From Candidatus Poseidoniaceae archaeon (GTDB lineage: Archaea; Thermoplasmatota; Poseidoniia; Poseidoniales; Poseidoniaceae): DNA of 57,325 nucleotides. The notes beneath the pieces were generated by a model. It was not told where the DNA came from and did no database searches. It worked only from the letters and a program-made list of their open reading frames with translations. This document shows positions 44,533 to 52,997 of this stretch, piece after piece. Numbering within the stretch: the first letter of the stretch is position 1; every line of letters begins with the position of its first letter. Location of the stretch: contig CALHIR010000020.1 of NCBI GenBank assembly GCA_938030705.1, positions 1-57,325 on the forward strand, in the 5' to 3' direction. A program made the translations under genes and the position numbers.

Positions 44533-46290
44533 TCAGTCGCAGCATGACGTTGCAAGGGCGTCTTGTGCACAGAAACAAGTCTTGGCAGGAACGATATCAG
44601 CACGAGCACTGCGCTCGTTGAACAGGTCCGTGACAGCGGCGAGTTCCTCGGGTGCATCACCGCGAGCCTCAAGGCAGAGTTTCAAGCCGAGCAAGCCCCA
44701 CATGTTGCCCTTCCAAAGGTCAATATCGGCGCGGTAGACTTCCTCAGCTTCTTCGATGTGGCCTTGCTCAAAGAGCAGCGCACCCAAGATGTGTCGAACG
44801 GGTTGCATCTGGCCCCAAGGCTCGTTGTAGGCGAGGTTGAGCGAAAGGTCAACACCACGTCGCAACTCATCAAAAGCGGCGGTGAAGTCGTGGTCTTCGC
44901 CGTCTGCCTTAGCAAGGAATTGGCGGCGGTATTCGATTTCAGCCTCCAGAATGGCGGCGTTCACGTTCAAGATGGACGGCCCTTCAGCAGGATCTTGGTA
45001 CATCAGATTGTTGTGCATCACTCGGCCGGCCAAGGCAGGGTTGGCAAGGGCTTCCTTGAACAACACCTGCTCGGCTTCCGCCTCAGGCACCATGCCCTTG
45101 GAGGCGTAGGCAACACCACGGGCGTAATGTTGGGTGGCGATGGTGGCAGGGAAGACGTCCTTGTCGGAATACATCGGTTCAGCGAGAATTTCGTCCCACT
45201 TTCCGAAGCGAATCATGACGTGCCAGGGCATCGTGACATACGATTCAAGGAAAATCGCGCCCATTGGGATGACGCCGGCGAGCATGAACTGAACACCGTG
45301 GTCGGCATCGCCTGCAGGCAGGGTATCGACGGCCTTTCGAGCGTATTTGAGGGCCGTCTCGTATTGACCGTCAAACATGGCACACCACACAATGAAATGA
45401 TGGTTGTGCATGCGGTAAAACTTGTAAAATTGAGATTCGTTTCCAGTCAGTTCCACGTAGCGGTCGTCGGCTTCAACCGCAGCAATGTTGCACTCGATGG
45501 CTTCCTTCCACTGTCCGACCCAAGCGTCAATGTGGGAGGGCATGTGAACGAGGTGGCCAAGACCGGGCATGCGGGTTCGCAAGACGTCGGCGGCAGGAAG
45601 GGCCTTTTCGGGGAAGGGGGAGAGCTCGAGGGCGTGGCAGTAAAGGTGGCAAAGGGCAGGGTGGACTTTGGCCTCATCGCTGCTGTCAAAGGCATCCTCC
45701 ATGATCTTCACGAGCAAGAGGGTATTGTCGTCCGCAGGCGTGATTTCGCCCGTGGCCGTGTTCTTGTCCCAGAGTTGCCAAGCCTTGAGGTTCATCAACG
45801 CCTCAACATAGATGGCAGCGACATCCAAGTTGCCGGCGTACTTCTCGTAAAGAGGTGCCATGGCTTCGGCGAACGCCACGTTCAAGGCTGGGTCGTTGCC
45901 CATGTTGAGCACGGTGGGGTCGGCGGCGTCCCTGGCTTCGGCAGAGTGACGAGTCGAAAGCGCACGAATGAGGTCTTGCTCTAGTTCGGTGCAGTGGTCC
46001 ATTACTTTCAGCGCTTGTTGAATGGGGTCGTGGCCGGAGCCAAGTCCAGGCGACCAGTTGTAGCTCGAGGAAAGACAGTAGGCGATACCCCACCAAGCCA
46101 TGGCGCAGTTCGGGTCGAGTTCGGTGGTGGCGCTAAAACATGCAATGGCCTGTTCATGGTTGTAATTCAGCATGTGGCCGTAGGCTTCGATGAACATTTT
46201 TCGGGCCTCATCATTGGTACAGGTTACATTTTCAGCAAACTCGTAATTTGAGGTATCTCCAAAGTCATAATCTGTTGGTGCTAGTGACAT
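44533..46290 (-). CDS. TPR-repeat protein with Cys-rich C-terminus
   Basis: 585 residues from ATG 46290, set by a TATA box 26 nt upstream. It is cytoplasmic with no signal peptide. It consists of multiple TPR-like helical pairs (GHMLNYNHEQAIACFSATTELDPNCAMAWWGIAYCLS, and ALKYARKAVDTLPAGDA). Conserved-looking motifs include GLGHLVHMPSHIDAWVGQW and MHNHHFIVWCAMFDGQY. The last 15 residues hold four Cys (CFCAQDALATSCCD), a possible metal site. Such HMPSHI-type TPR proteins occur in marine bacteria; function is unknown. Confidence 0.78.
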   Translation of the reverse strand: MSLAPTDYDFGDTSNYEFAENVTCTNDEARKMFIEAYGHMLNYNHEQAIACFSATTELDPNCAMAWWGIAYCLSSSYNWSPGLGSGHDPIQQALKVMDHCTELEQDLIRALSTRHSAEARDAADPTVLNMGNDPALNVAFAEAMAPLYEKYAGNLDVAAIYVEALMNLKAWQLWDKNTATGEITPADDNTLLLVKIMEDAFDSSDEAKVHPALCHLYCHALELSPFPEKALPAADVLRTRMPGLGHLVHMPSHIDAWVGQWKEAIECNIAAVEADDRYVELTGNESQFYKFYRMHNHHFIVWCAMFDGQYETALKYARKAVDTLPAGDADHGVQFMLAGVIPMGAIFLESYVTMPWHVMIRFGKWDEILAEPMYSDKDVFPATIATQHYARGVAYASKGMVPEAEAEQVLFKEALANPALAGRVMHNNLMYQDPAEGPSILNVNAAILEAEIEYRRQFLAKADGEDHDFTAAFDELRRGVDLSLNLAYNEPWGQMQPVRHILGALLFEQGHIEEAEEVYRADIDLWKGNMWGLLGLKLCLEARGDAPEELAAVTDLFNERSARADIVPAKTCFCAQDALATSCCD

Positions 46291-46310
46291 ATTCCAATCC
46301 AAAAAATGAT

Positions 46311-46320
46311 TTTACTTAAA
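46311..46320 (-). promoter_or_regulatory. TATA box of the TPR gene (leaderless)
   Basis: On the minus strand TTTAAGTAAA, centred about 26 nt before ATG 46290. This favours that ATG over the upstream in-frame TTG at 46302. Confidence 0.6.
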
Positions 46321-46410
46321 CCTCAGTCCTGCTATGATTGATATTGCTCAATTTCGTGGTGTTTGTTTGGCTCAATTTTGCACTAATCTCTTCGAGATTG
46401 TCGGGTCAAT

Positions 46411-46420
46411 ACTTATACAT
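46411..46420 (+). promoter_or_regulatory. TATA box of the small membrane protein gene at 46441
   Basis: ACTTATACAT centred about 26 nt before ATG 46441, indicating a leaderless transcript divergent from the TPR gene. A nearly identical element, CTTATACATT, precedes repeat copy 2 near 52802. Confidence 0.55.
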
Positions 46421-46440
46421 TCGTCAGTGAATGTTTCCGC

Positions 46441-46638
46441 ATGGCCACCGTAGGATTGTTCAGTCTCCTCCTCATACCGCTGTTCACGCTCTTTGGCCTC
46501 GATGCCACCGACCCGGGCGATATTCTTCAGATGATTTTCAATGCATTGGAAACAGCCATCGGGTTTCTCATCCTCGGAATTTTGGCGCTGATCTATTTGC
46601 TAGGATTGATTCCAAACCCTTTCCCTTGGATGCTTTGA
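46441..46638 (+). CDS. small two-helix membrane protein
   Basis: 65 residues, almost entirely hydrophobic: VGLFSLLLIPLFTLFGL, a short DATDPGD turn, and ALETAIGFLILGILALIYLLGLIPNPF. It has its own TATA box. It converges with the giant surface-protein gene, 68 nt away. Function unknown. Confidence 0.6.
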   Translation: MATVGLFSLLLIPLFTLFGLDATDPGDILQMIFNALETAIGFLILGILALIYLLGLIPNPFPWML

Positions 46639-46706
46639 AGCGTTCGAAAACGTATGGATTTGGCCTCTAAAGACCAGCGGTAGGGAATTCCGGAAGGTTG
46701 TTGACG

Positions 46707-49700
46707 TCAGGACTGATCGTCCCACAACATCCAATCCGTGGACTGGCCCGCTATCCGGTAGTAATTTTGACCCGTACCAGCCGGGAACTCCAACCATTCG
46801 TATCCGTTTTCATCTATGGAACCAACGAGGTGTTCATCGGGCCCCTCAGATGATTCAATTGCTTCCCCCTCGTCATCCTCCTCGTCCATTGCTTCTTCCA
46901 CTGCAGTGGTTGGCTCTGCCACCACCGATGGTTCCTCAAAGGGCGCCGTGAACGCAAGGTCTGTTTCTTCTGGGACCTCTTCGGGTGAAGGATGTATTTC
47001 GTCTGTGGAAGTTGGCACATCCGTGATGGTTTTTGTATCGAATTCATCTTTGATCTTGTCAAATTCATCGGACTCCATCTCCTGATAACCACCCTCTTGG
47101 TGAGACGAAAACGGCCGTTGCTTTGACCGTGGGACCATCAAGATTTGAACGATGAAAATCGCAAGGAGTAAACCGACAACCGACAACTCGATGAAACTCA
47201 TCGCCGAACCCTCTTCCTCTGATTTTAGATTCTCCTCATCAGGTGCTTGATCGTCGTTTTGTTCTTCAATGGACGCATTGTTTTCAAGCAGGTTTGTCGT
47301 GTTCTGGAAGGTCTCGTTTTCGTAGGTGGTGTTCTCGTAGGTGGTGTTCTTGAACTGATACGAGTTGTTTTCAAACTGGTTTGTCTCGTTAAGATAGGAC
47401 GAATTGAAGTAGGAATCATTCTGATACGTGTTGTTGACGTACGTGGTGTTTTGGTAGTTGTTGGTGATGCTTGAACCGCCCTCGGAGGGAGGAGATTCAC
47501 CGGTGGCACAACCGCCCGAATCAACGGTCAATCCACGAGCGGTCCTCGGACACAGATCGTTAAGGTCGTCCACGCCATCACCGTCGTCGTCCCAATCCTC
47601 GTTCCAATCATGACACCCGTCCCCGTCCAAATCGACGGTCGGGTTGGTACGCCAACCTGGAATGCTCATCGGGCAATTATCATCAACATCAAGGACACCG
47701 TCGGCATCATCGTCAGTATCTTCACCCGCATCAAAACATCCATCCCCATCATAATCCGTAAAGCGGCCTGACGACCACCCCACCGTCCCGTTCGGACAGG
47801 CGTCATCGATGTCGACGAAGTCATCGTTGTCATCGTTGAAATCTTCCGTTGCGTCCAAACACCCATCACCGTCGTTATCGGTGGATGCATTTGACGTCCA
47901 TCCGAGTGCTCCGTTCGGGCATAGATCGGCATCATCCAAAACCGAATCACCGTCATCATCCTGGTCTTCGAAGTCATCGAGGCACCCATCGCCATCAGCG
48001 TCGGTGGATGGCGAAGATACCCATCCCAACGAACCCGTTGGACATGCGTCATGGGTGTCATTCACCTGGTCATTATCATCGTCAACATCCTCAGTTGAAT
48101 CACGGCACCCATCGCTATCATAATCTGTTCTGGCACTTGGCGGGGTGGGGATACTTGTCCAATTCAAGTCTCCCACGGGACACAAATCAGCAGAATCGGT
48201 CATGCCATCGTTATCGTCGTCGTTGTCTTCATCGACATCTTGGCAGCCGTCTGTATCGTGATCACTGGCGGCGTTACTGGTCCACGCCAATGCGCCCGAC
48301 GGGCATGCATCATCAACGTCCAAAATACCGTCACCGTCATCATCGCTGTCGCAGACATCGCCCGAAGAATCAACGTCGTAATCGTCTTGGGTTGGGTTGT
48401 AGATGTTGGGGCAATTGTCCCTTGAATTGGTGATGCTGTCGGCATCGGCATCAGGACTCATTCTCGCCACAAATAAATCAGAACCATCCGAAGTGGTTTT
48501 GCTGTCAAGTCCGAAAACATGGTCCGTGCTTTGGTAGTGCAAATCCCCTCCAACTACGATGGATTGACTGGACACCTGAGCGATGGCGTTGATGGATGCT
48601 GATCCCTCGGGTTGCTGTGCCCATTCCCAGGAGCCAGCTGTTGAAGCGACTGCGACAAAGCCTGTCCCTGCTGCCGACAGCGTTGTGAGACCAACGCTGA
48701 TGACCCCTGTTTTCTCACCTACAACGGCAATGCTCTGATTGCCCACAAAGCGTACGGCGTGGATTTGATCGTTTGATGAGCCACCAAGGGATATTGACCA
48801 ATCCCAACTCATGGAGGTGTTGTTCCAAAATGTGATCATTCCATCTCTCGAACCGCCCGTGTTGACAGAACAACAATTCGGGTAGGAAATGGAACCCTGG
48901 AACCAACCTGCAAGGACCACATCACCGCTTGAACTGACGTCCAAAGAACGTATTCTGTTATCGTTTTGATACGTCGAGGGTTTGCCGAGGAGCGTGGCCG
49001 AACCGTTTCCGTGGTAGAGTCGGACCAATCCACCCTTGTATTGGTCGGTGTTCGTGTTGGACCCTGTGGTAAAATCATTCCAATATCCTCCTCGATCGTA
49101 GAGAACCGCCCCGCCGTTGGGATCGCCTTGAATGCTGTCTGCGATGGGACCTTGATAGCGCCCGTTTGACTTGAATTCATGGTCCCAAGTTGAACTTGTT
49201 GCATTCCAATAGGCCACACATGTTCGATAGCCCGAGTAGGTGCTGATTTGGGTCGAATCAACGTATAAGTTTGAGTAGCAAGCACCCAAAACGTAGACGT
49301 TGCCAAGGCCGTCAACCGTAATGTCGTTGGCGACATAGTAATCCTGTCTGAAATTGATTTGGTTGTACGTCTCCCACCCGTTTGCAGACGTCCAGGTGAC
49401 CACTCCAAATCCAAAACCGCTCGTTCTTTGCGCGATGTTTGGGACCTCCATATGGTCTGCCCAAAAGAAACTCACCCAAACGGTCCCGTTTGGGCTAACG
49501 TCCATGTTCATGCCCATCTTGTTGTGGTTGTAAAGAGAATTTGATCCCCAATTTTGATGGTCAATTCGGTCCCGCCCAAACGTGATCTGATCGGCTGAAA
49601 TCCACTGACCGTTGTTATCAATAATCGCAAGGATCAATTTGTTGTCCACACTTCCACCGACTGCGTGTTGACCGAACCTCAAGCCCTGACTTTTTGAGTA

Positions 49701-51332
49701 AATCAACACGGCGTTTTGGGTGGAGGAGATGGGCTCAATATCGATGACCTCTTCTGTTCCAGATATACCAGCATACGCATAGGTCGGCGTGTTGGACTTC
49801 GGGCCCACGGTGGATGACGACGTTTCCCATGTCCCCCTGACAAGGGTTCCTCCTGGGGCATCTGAAAGCTCGGTGTAAGTCGAGGTGGTCCTTGGGAAAT
49901 TATTCCATCCCGAAGTCACAAAATCATTGCTTGAGGTGGTGTTCTCAACGGCGTCAAAATCAAACACTGTTGTCCATTGGTACGCCAGATAATTTGAGGT
50001 TGACATCGTCCCGATGTTGGAAATACCAACAATCATTGAACCCCAATTCCCACTCGAACTGTAGCAACCGTAGGATGTAGAGCCGGACTTGAAGTAGATG
50101 CAACCGTAGCCCTTTGATTGAAAACTCAGGCCGAGATGGGCGCCGACAAGGTCCAATGACGGTTCAATCGCAAGCCGATTAGACCCGTAGCTATTGGTGT
50201 GCATGTAGGAACGTAAGGCCCAACCAACGGCCCCAACGTTCGATATTTTTACGACATAAATCATCGAGTAATCACCACCCGTGTTGATCTGGATGGAACC
50301 CCACGTGATGGAATTGGAATTCGATCCGTTGTAGAAGTGTTCACCTGCCACGAAGACATTGCCGACCGAATCAACCACAACGGAGGTGGCTCGGTCGTTC
50401 GCTGTTGCAATGGGCTTCCGCACCCATTCAACACCGCTTGATTTTGAAACCCGCATGACCAGACTGTCGCTTCCCATGCCGCCACCGTGATTGATGGTCG
50501 TCTGGTTGAGCGTGAGCGTGGAGGATGAGAACTCACCTACAGCTACCGTTTTCCCATTTTGATCGGTTTTGCAGTCGTGAATCAACTCGCTACCGGTGTT
50601 GCCAAACATCATGCCATCCATGATGGCACCGGCTGACGACATCCAAAACACAAACATGTCCTCGTTTCCGGCATTTGCGTAAGTTGTGCTGTTGAAAGTG
50701 AGGGTGCTGCTTGTCGACCAACCGCAAACACTGATGATTCCGTTGGGAGATTGAGAAACGGAGGTGGTGTTGTCAAGGCCTGCGCTTCCCATGGTCTCAA
50801 TCCATCCGATGGCACCTGTCGTAGCATTGATGTGGGAAACAAACCCATCATTGGAGCCCTGCGTTGTGTGCGTGACCGTACCGGAGGGGGTTGTTACGCT
50901 CAACGTGGACGAATCTGTGGTTCCAGCGATCAACAAGTCGTTGCCGTTGTCAAACACCATATCGTTGATGAATTCATCTCCCGTGCCACCGATGGAAGAA
51001 AGCCAAATCCATTTGTTATCGTAATTCCTTTTCCCGACGAATACATCGTGTTCACCCATGTTGAGGACGTGATGGGCGCCAAGATGCACGCTCCCACCGC
51101 GAAAGATCCCTGCAACAAAGGAGGTACCATCTGCATAGGCTTCAATTTCCCGTATCCACAGGTATCCAGCGAGTTCGTCTTTTTCCACCCATTCCCAGCC
51201 GAGAGGGTTTCCAGAACCAATGACAGCTTGAGGTTCTTTTGCCTCATCAAGCGTCTCCGGAACATGATTGTTATCAATAAATCCGGTGAACAAGGGGAGT
51301 AAAAACAGAATCGTCATGAACACTGTCCGCAT
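46707..51332 (-). CDS. giant cell-surface protein: beta-propeller, TSP3-like repeats, sequon-rich stalk, membrane helix, GYEW domain
   Basis: 1541 residues. The start is ATG 51332, set by a TATA box about 26 nt upstream; the longer frame to 51368 overlaps that box. Domains in order: signal peptide (MRTVFMTILFLLPLFTGFI); about 950 residues of SBBP/PQQ-like beta-propeller repeats (DSVGNVFVAGEHF type) covering roughly 51250-48480; seven to eight thrombospondin type 3-like calcium-binding units of about 40 residues (48460-47500); an Asn/Tyr-rich stalk with about 12 N-x-S/T sequons (47465-47255); a membrane helix (VVGLLLAIFIVQILMV, about 47195-47130); an acidic cytoplasmic linker; and a C-terminal GYEW domain (46707-46815). 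It is probably a glycosylated adhesin or substrate-binding surface protein. Confidence 0.88.
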   Translation of the reverse strand: MRTVFMTILFLLPLFTGFIDNNHVPETLDEAKEPQAVIGSGNPLGWEWVEKDELAGYLWIREIEAYADGTSFVAGIFRGGSVHLGAHHVLNMGEHDVFVGKRNYDNKWIWLSSIGGTGDEFINDMVFDNGNDLLIAGTTDSSTLSVTTPSGTVTHTTQGSNDGFVSHINATTGAIGWIETMGSAGLDNTTSVSQSPNGIISVCGWSTSSTLTFNSTTYANAGNEDMFVFWMSSAGAIMDGMMFGNTGSELIHDCKTDQNGKTVAVGEFSSSTLTLNQTTINHGGGMGSDSLVMRVSKSSGVEWVRKPIATANDRATSVVVDSVGNVFVAGEHFYNGSNSNSITWGSIQINTGGDYSMIYVVKISNVGAVGWALRSYMHTNSYGSNRLAIEPSLDLVGAHLGLSFQSKGYGCIYFKSGSTSYGCYSSSGNWGSMIVGISNIGTMSTSNYLAYQWTTVFDFDAVENTTSSNDFVTSGWNNFPRTTSTYTELSDAPGGTLVRGTWETSSSTVGPKSNTPTYAYAGISGTEEVIDIEPISSTQNAVLIYSKSQGLRFGQHAVGGSVDNKLILAIIDNNGQWISADQITFGRDRIDHQNWGSNSLYNHNKMGMNMDVSPNGTVWVSFFWADHMEVPNIAQRTSGFGFGVVTWTSANGWETYNQINFRQDYYVANDITVDGLGNVYVLGACYSNLYVDSTQISTYSGYRTCVAYWNATSSTWDHEFKSNGRYQGPIADSIQGDPNGGAVLYDRGGYWNDFTTGSNTNTDQYKGGLVRLYHGNGSATLLGKPSTYQNDNRIRSLDVSSSGDVVLAGWFQGSISYPNCCSVNTGGSRDGMITFWNNTSMSWDWSISLGGSSNDQIHAVRFVGNQSIAVVGEKTGVISVGLTTLSAAGTGFVAVASTAGSWEWAQQPEGSASINAIAQVSSQSIVVGGDLHYQSTDHVFGLDSKTTSDGSDLFVARMSPDADADSITNSRDNCPNIYNPTQDDYDVDSSGDVCDSDDDGDGILDVDDACPSGALAWTSNAASDHDTDGCQDVDEDNDDDNDGMTDSADLCPVGDLNWTSIPTPPSARTDYDSDGCRDSTEDVDDDNDQVNDTHDACPTGSLGWVSSPSTDADGDGCLDDFEDQDDDGDSVLDDADLCPNGALGWTSNASTDNDGDGCLDATEDFNDDNDDFVDIDDACPNGTVGWSSGRFTDYDGDGCFDAGEDTDDDADGVLDVDDNCPMSIPGWRTNPTVDLDGDGCHDWNEDWDDDGDGVDDLNDLCPRTARGLTVDSGGCATGESPPSEGGSSITNNYQNTTYVNNTYQNDSYFNSSYLNETNQFENNSYQFKNTTYENTTYENETFQNTTNLLENNASIEEQNDDQAPDEENLKSEEEGSAMSFIELSVVGLLLAIFIVQILMVPRSKQRPFSSHQEGGYQEMESDEFDKIKDEFDTKTITDVPTSTDEIHPSPEEVPEETDLAFTAPFEEPSVVAEPTTAVEEAMDEEDDEGEAIESSEGPDEHLVGSIDENGYEWLEFPAGTGQNYYRIAGQSTDWMLWDDQS
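47500..48460 (-). repeat. tandem TSP3-like calcium-binding repeats inside the giant gene
   Basis: Seven to eight coding repeats of about 120 bp. The consensus protein unit combines DxDGDGC, a D/E-rich stretch with DDDxDxV, and DxCPxGxxGW. Two Cys per unit and Asp at regular spacing match thrombospondin type 3 repeats; the added G-W is a local feature. Confidence 0.82.
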
Positions 51333-51354
51333 GGCTTCCCTATGCTTTGTGCAA

Positions 51355-51362
51355 CCTTTAAA
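51355..51362 (-). promoter_or_regulatory. TATA box of the giant surface-protein gene
   Basis: Minus-strand TTTAAAGG about 26 nt before ATG 51332. This implies a leaderless transcript and decides the start. Confidence 0.65.
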
Positions 51363-51509
51363 CATCACTCAATAGGACTCTCCAGCCCCTTTTTCCAAGG
51401 GAATCACCGATGTTGCCCGTCGACGCACAGGTCCCCCTCTTCGGGAGTTCCTTCCCCTTCTTGCACCGATTGACATACAAGGACAACCGTTGTAATGTTG
51501 TGAATGCGT

Positions 51510-51782
51510 TCATTCGTCTGGCTGGCCGTTGGACAACGCCCACTCAAACATACCCTCAACCCGTGGCATGAGCGAGAGGCCTGCATCCGTCAATCGGTAA
51601 ACGACCGTCATGGGGATCGTTGGAAGTTCCGTTCGAGATACGAGGCCAAATTCCTCCAATTCACCAAGACGGCGAGAGAGGGTGGTGGCCGATGTGTCAA
51701 CATTCGTCTTCAGTTCGGTAAATCGAATGCCTTCTCCGTGCGAGTTGTTCCTCCCAAAACACCTCAACAGTGGTCCGATCAA
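51510..51782 (-). CDS. winged-helix regulator, HxlR/MarR-like
   Basis: 90 residues from TTG 51782. The winged-helix pattern is clear: GIRFTELKTNVDTSATTLSRRLGELEEFGLVSRTELPTIPMTVVYRLTDAGLSLMPRVEGMFEWA, matching HxlR-type regulators (F-x-E-L-x-x-x-L...R-L-x-x-L-x-x-x-G-L-V-x-R...Y-x-L-T-x-x-G). The usual N-terminal Cys/GxW region is absent. A second frame starting ATG 51814 (MKIPNPVENRFDRTT) might supply the true N-terminus if there is an indel near 51750. It sits at the edge of the accessory island. The interval 51369-51509 upstream of the giant gene shows nothing recognisable. Confidence 0.65.
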   Translation of the reverse strand: MIGPLLRCFGRNNSHGEGIRFTELKTNVDTSATTLSRRLGELEEFGLVSRTELPTIPMTVVYRLTDAGLSLMPRVEGMFEWALSNGQPDE

Positions 51783-51920
51783 ACCGGTTCTCGACGGGGT
51801 TTGGGATTTTCATTCAGAGGATGAAGAGGATGGATGGAAGGGAGCCTTCAATCGCTCCTTCTCAGGTCGTGCGATGGGCAAATGCGTTGTGAAAATTGTT
51901 TGATGGTCCGGGCCATAGCC

Positions 51921-52067
51921 CTTGTGAGTTTAAACCAGGGGAGTCGCACAGGGCTGCAACTGCCGCTCAATTCTGGATGTGATCACTACACACATTGAGG
52001 CTGAGCGGCCCGATCTAGCCGTGGTCTTGATTGACCACGAACTCAATTCTCAAACTTGACCCAGTCA
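51921..52067 (+). repeat. island repeat copy 1 (start codon lost)
   Basis: It begins CTTGTGAGTTTAAACC, shared with copy 4. From GGA 51940 to TGA 52059 it has a 40-codon frame reading GVAQGCNCRSILD, a helical stretch, ERPDLAVVL, and HELNSQT-stop. Compared with copy 4, about 16 nt including the ATG are missing. On the other strand it encodes DWVKFEN-stop (stop at 52043-52045). Differences from copies 2 and 3 are mainly synonymous or conservative in the plus-strand frame. Confidence 0.8.
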
Positions 52068-52144
52068 ACAATGATCGTTCCAAACAGATACAGCATCGAA
52101 GAAATTCATAAAACATCATGAATCGAATCAGCTTGTAGCAAAGC

Positions 52145-52753
52145 ATGCAAGCCGCACTCATACGCCCGTTGACATGGCATCTCATCCTTCGCCACAACGA
52201 CAACCACCTCAACCATCGCCTCGCAGGTGTGGTTTTTTTCGCCGTACTGACCGCCTTGCTCGCACAAGTCTCTTTCCTCTCTCCGTGGAGTCCTGTACCG
52301 TTCACATTTCAGACGATGGGGGTGCTGGCAACTGGAGTCTACCTCCGCCGCAACGACGCGTTCGCCTCGGGTTTACTCTATGTTGGTATGGGGGCGCTTG
52401 GCGCCCCTTTCTATGCCGGTGGCACATCTGGCATCGTGAATGCAGGTCAGCTCATACCGTCGGCGGGATACCTGTTGGCATTTCCGCTTGCTTCAGCGGT
52501 TGTAGCTGAAGGATTGGACCGTTCATATCGGTCCACGAAGCCGAATGTTCGCGCTCTCCTAGCGTGCTGGTCGATGGCGATGGTTCCAGTATATGTCCTT
52601 GGCACTTGGTGGCTCGCTGCATTTTACGATGTGAGCCTAAAGCAAGCGTACGAGTGGGGTACTGAACCGTTCTTGGTCTGGGATTTTGCGAAGATTTTGG
52701 TTCTTATCGCCCTTACGACAAAGGTGTTTTCCTACACGAAACATGACCCTTAA
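52145..52753 (+). CDS. bioY: BioY biotin transporter substrate-binding subunit
   Basis: 202 residues with six membrane segments. BioY hallmarks: AQVSFLSPWSPVPFTFQTMGVLATGVYLR, then GLLYVGMGALGAPFYAGGTSGI and SAGYLLAFPLASAVVAEG. It is the S-component for biotin uptake and can work alone or with an ECF ATPase module (none seen here). TTCATAAAAC about 33 nt upstream could be its TATA box. It lies between island repeat copies 1 and 2; BioY is widespread in bacteria, so transfer is likely (inference). Confidence 0.9.
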   Translation: MQAALIRPLTWHLILRHNDNHLNHRLAGVVFFAVLTALLAQVSFLSPWSPVPFTFQTMGVLATGVYLRRNDAFASGLLYVGMGALGAPFYAGGTSGIVNAGQLIPSAGYLLAFPLASAVVAEGLDRSYRSTKPNVRALLACWSMAMVPVYVLGTWWLAAFYDVSLKQAYEWGTEPFLVWDFAKILVLIALTTKVFSYTKHDP

Positions 52754-52844
52754 CCGGACAACGTCTGAGCCCAAGGCGCCCCCTTGATGTCGGACTCGTG
52801 GCTTATACATTGGTGAGGGCTCAGAAAATCGTTGAATCGCAACA

Positions 52845-52997
52845 TTGCAAGCGATTTTACATGGACGCTGGGGAGTCGCACAGGGCTGCAATTGCCACTC
52901 AATTCTGGATGCCATCGCTTCGCTTCTCGCAGCACAGCGGCCTGATTTGGCCATGGTTCTCGTTGAGAAGGAACTCAATTCTCAAACTTGAACCAAG
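52845..52997 (+). repeat. island repeat copy 2
   Basis: From TTG 52845 to TGA 52991 the plus strand reads LQAILHGRWGVAQGCNC, then HSILDAIASLLAAQRPDLA, then MVLVEKELNSQT-stop. From GGA 52872 the frame is exactly 40 codons, as in copies 1 and 3. ATG 52861 is out of frame. Its 3' end overlaps, antisense, the last codons (AWFKFEN-stop) of the surface-protein gene at 52975-54984. A TATA-like CTTATACATT lies at about 52802. It is very similar to copy 3. Confidence 0.82.

Noticed and set aside
44563-45984. 473-codon plus-strand frame opposite the TPR gene
   Set aside because: The minus strand shows clear TPR periodicity and a promoter; the plus frame has no recognisable motif.
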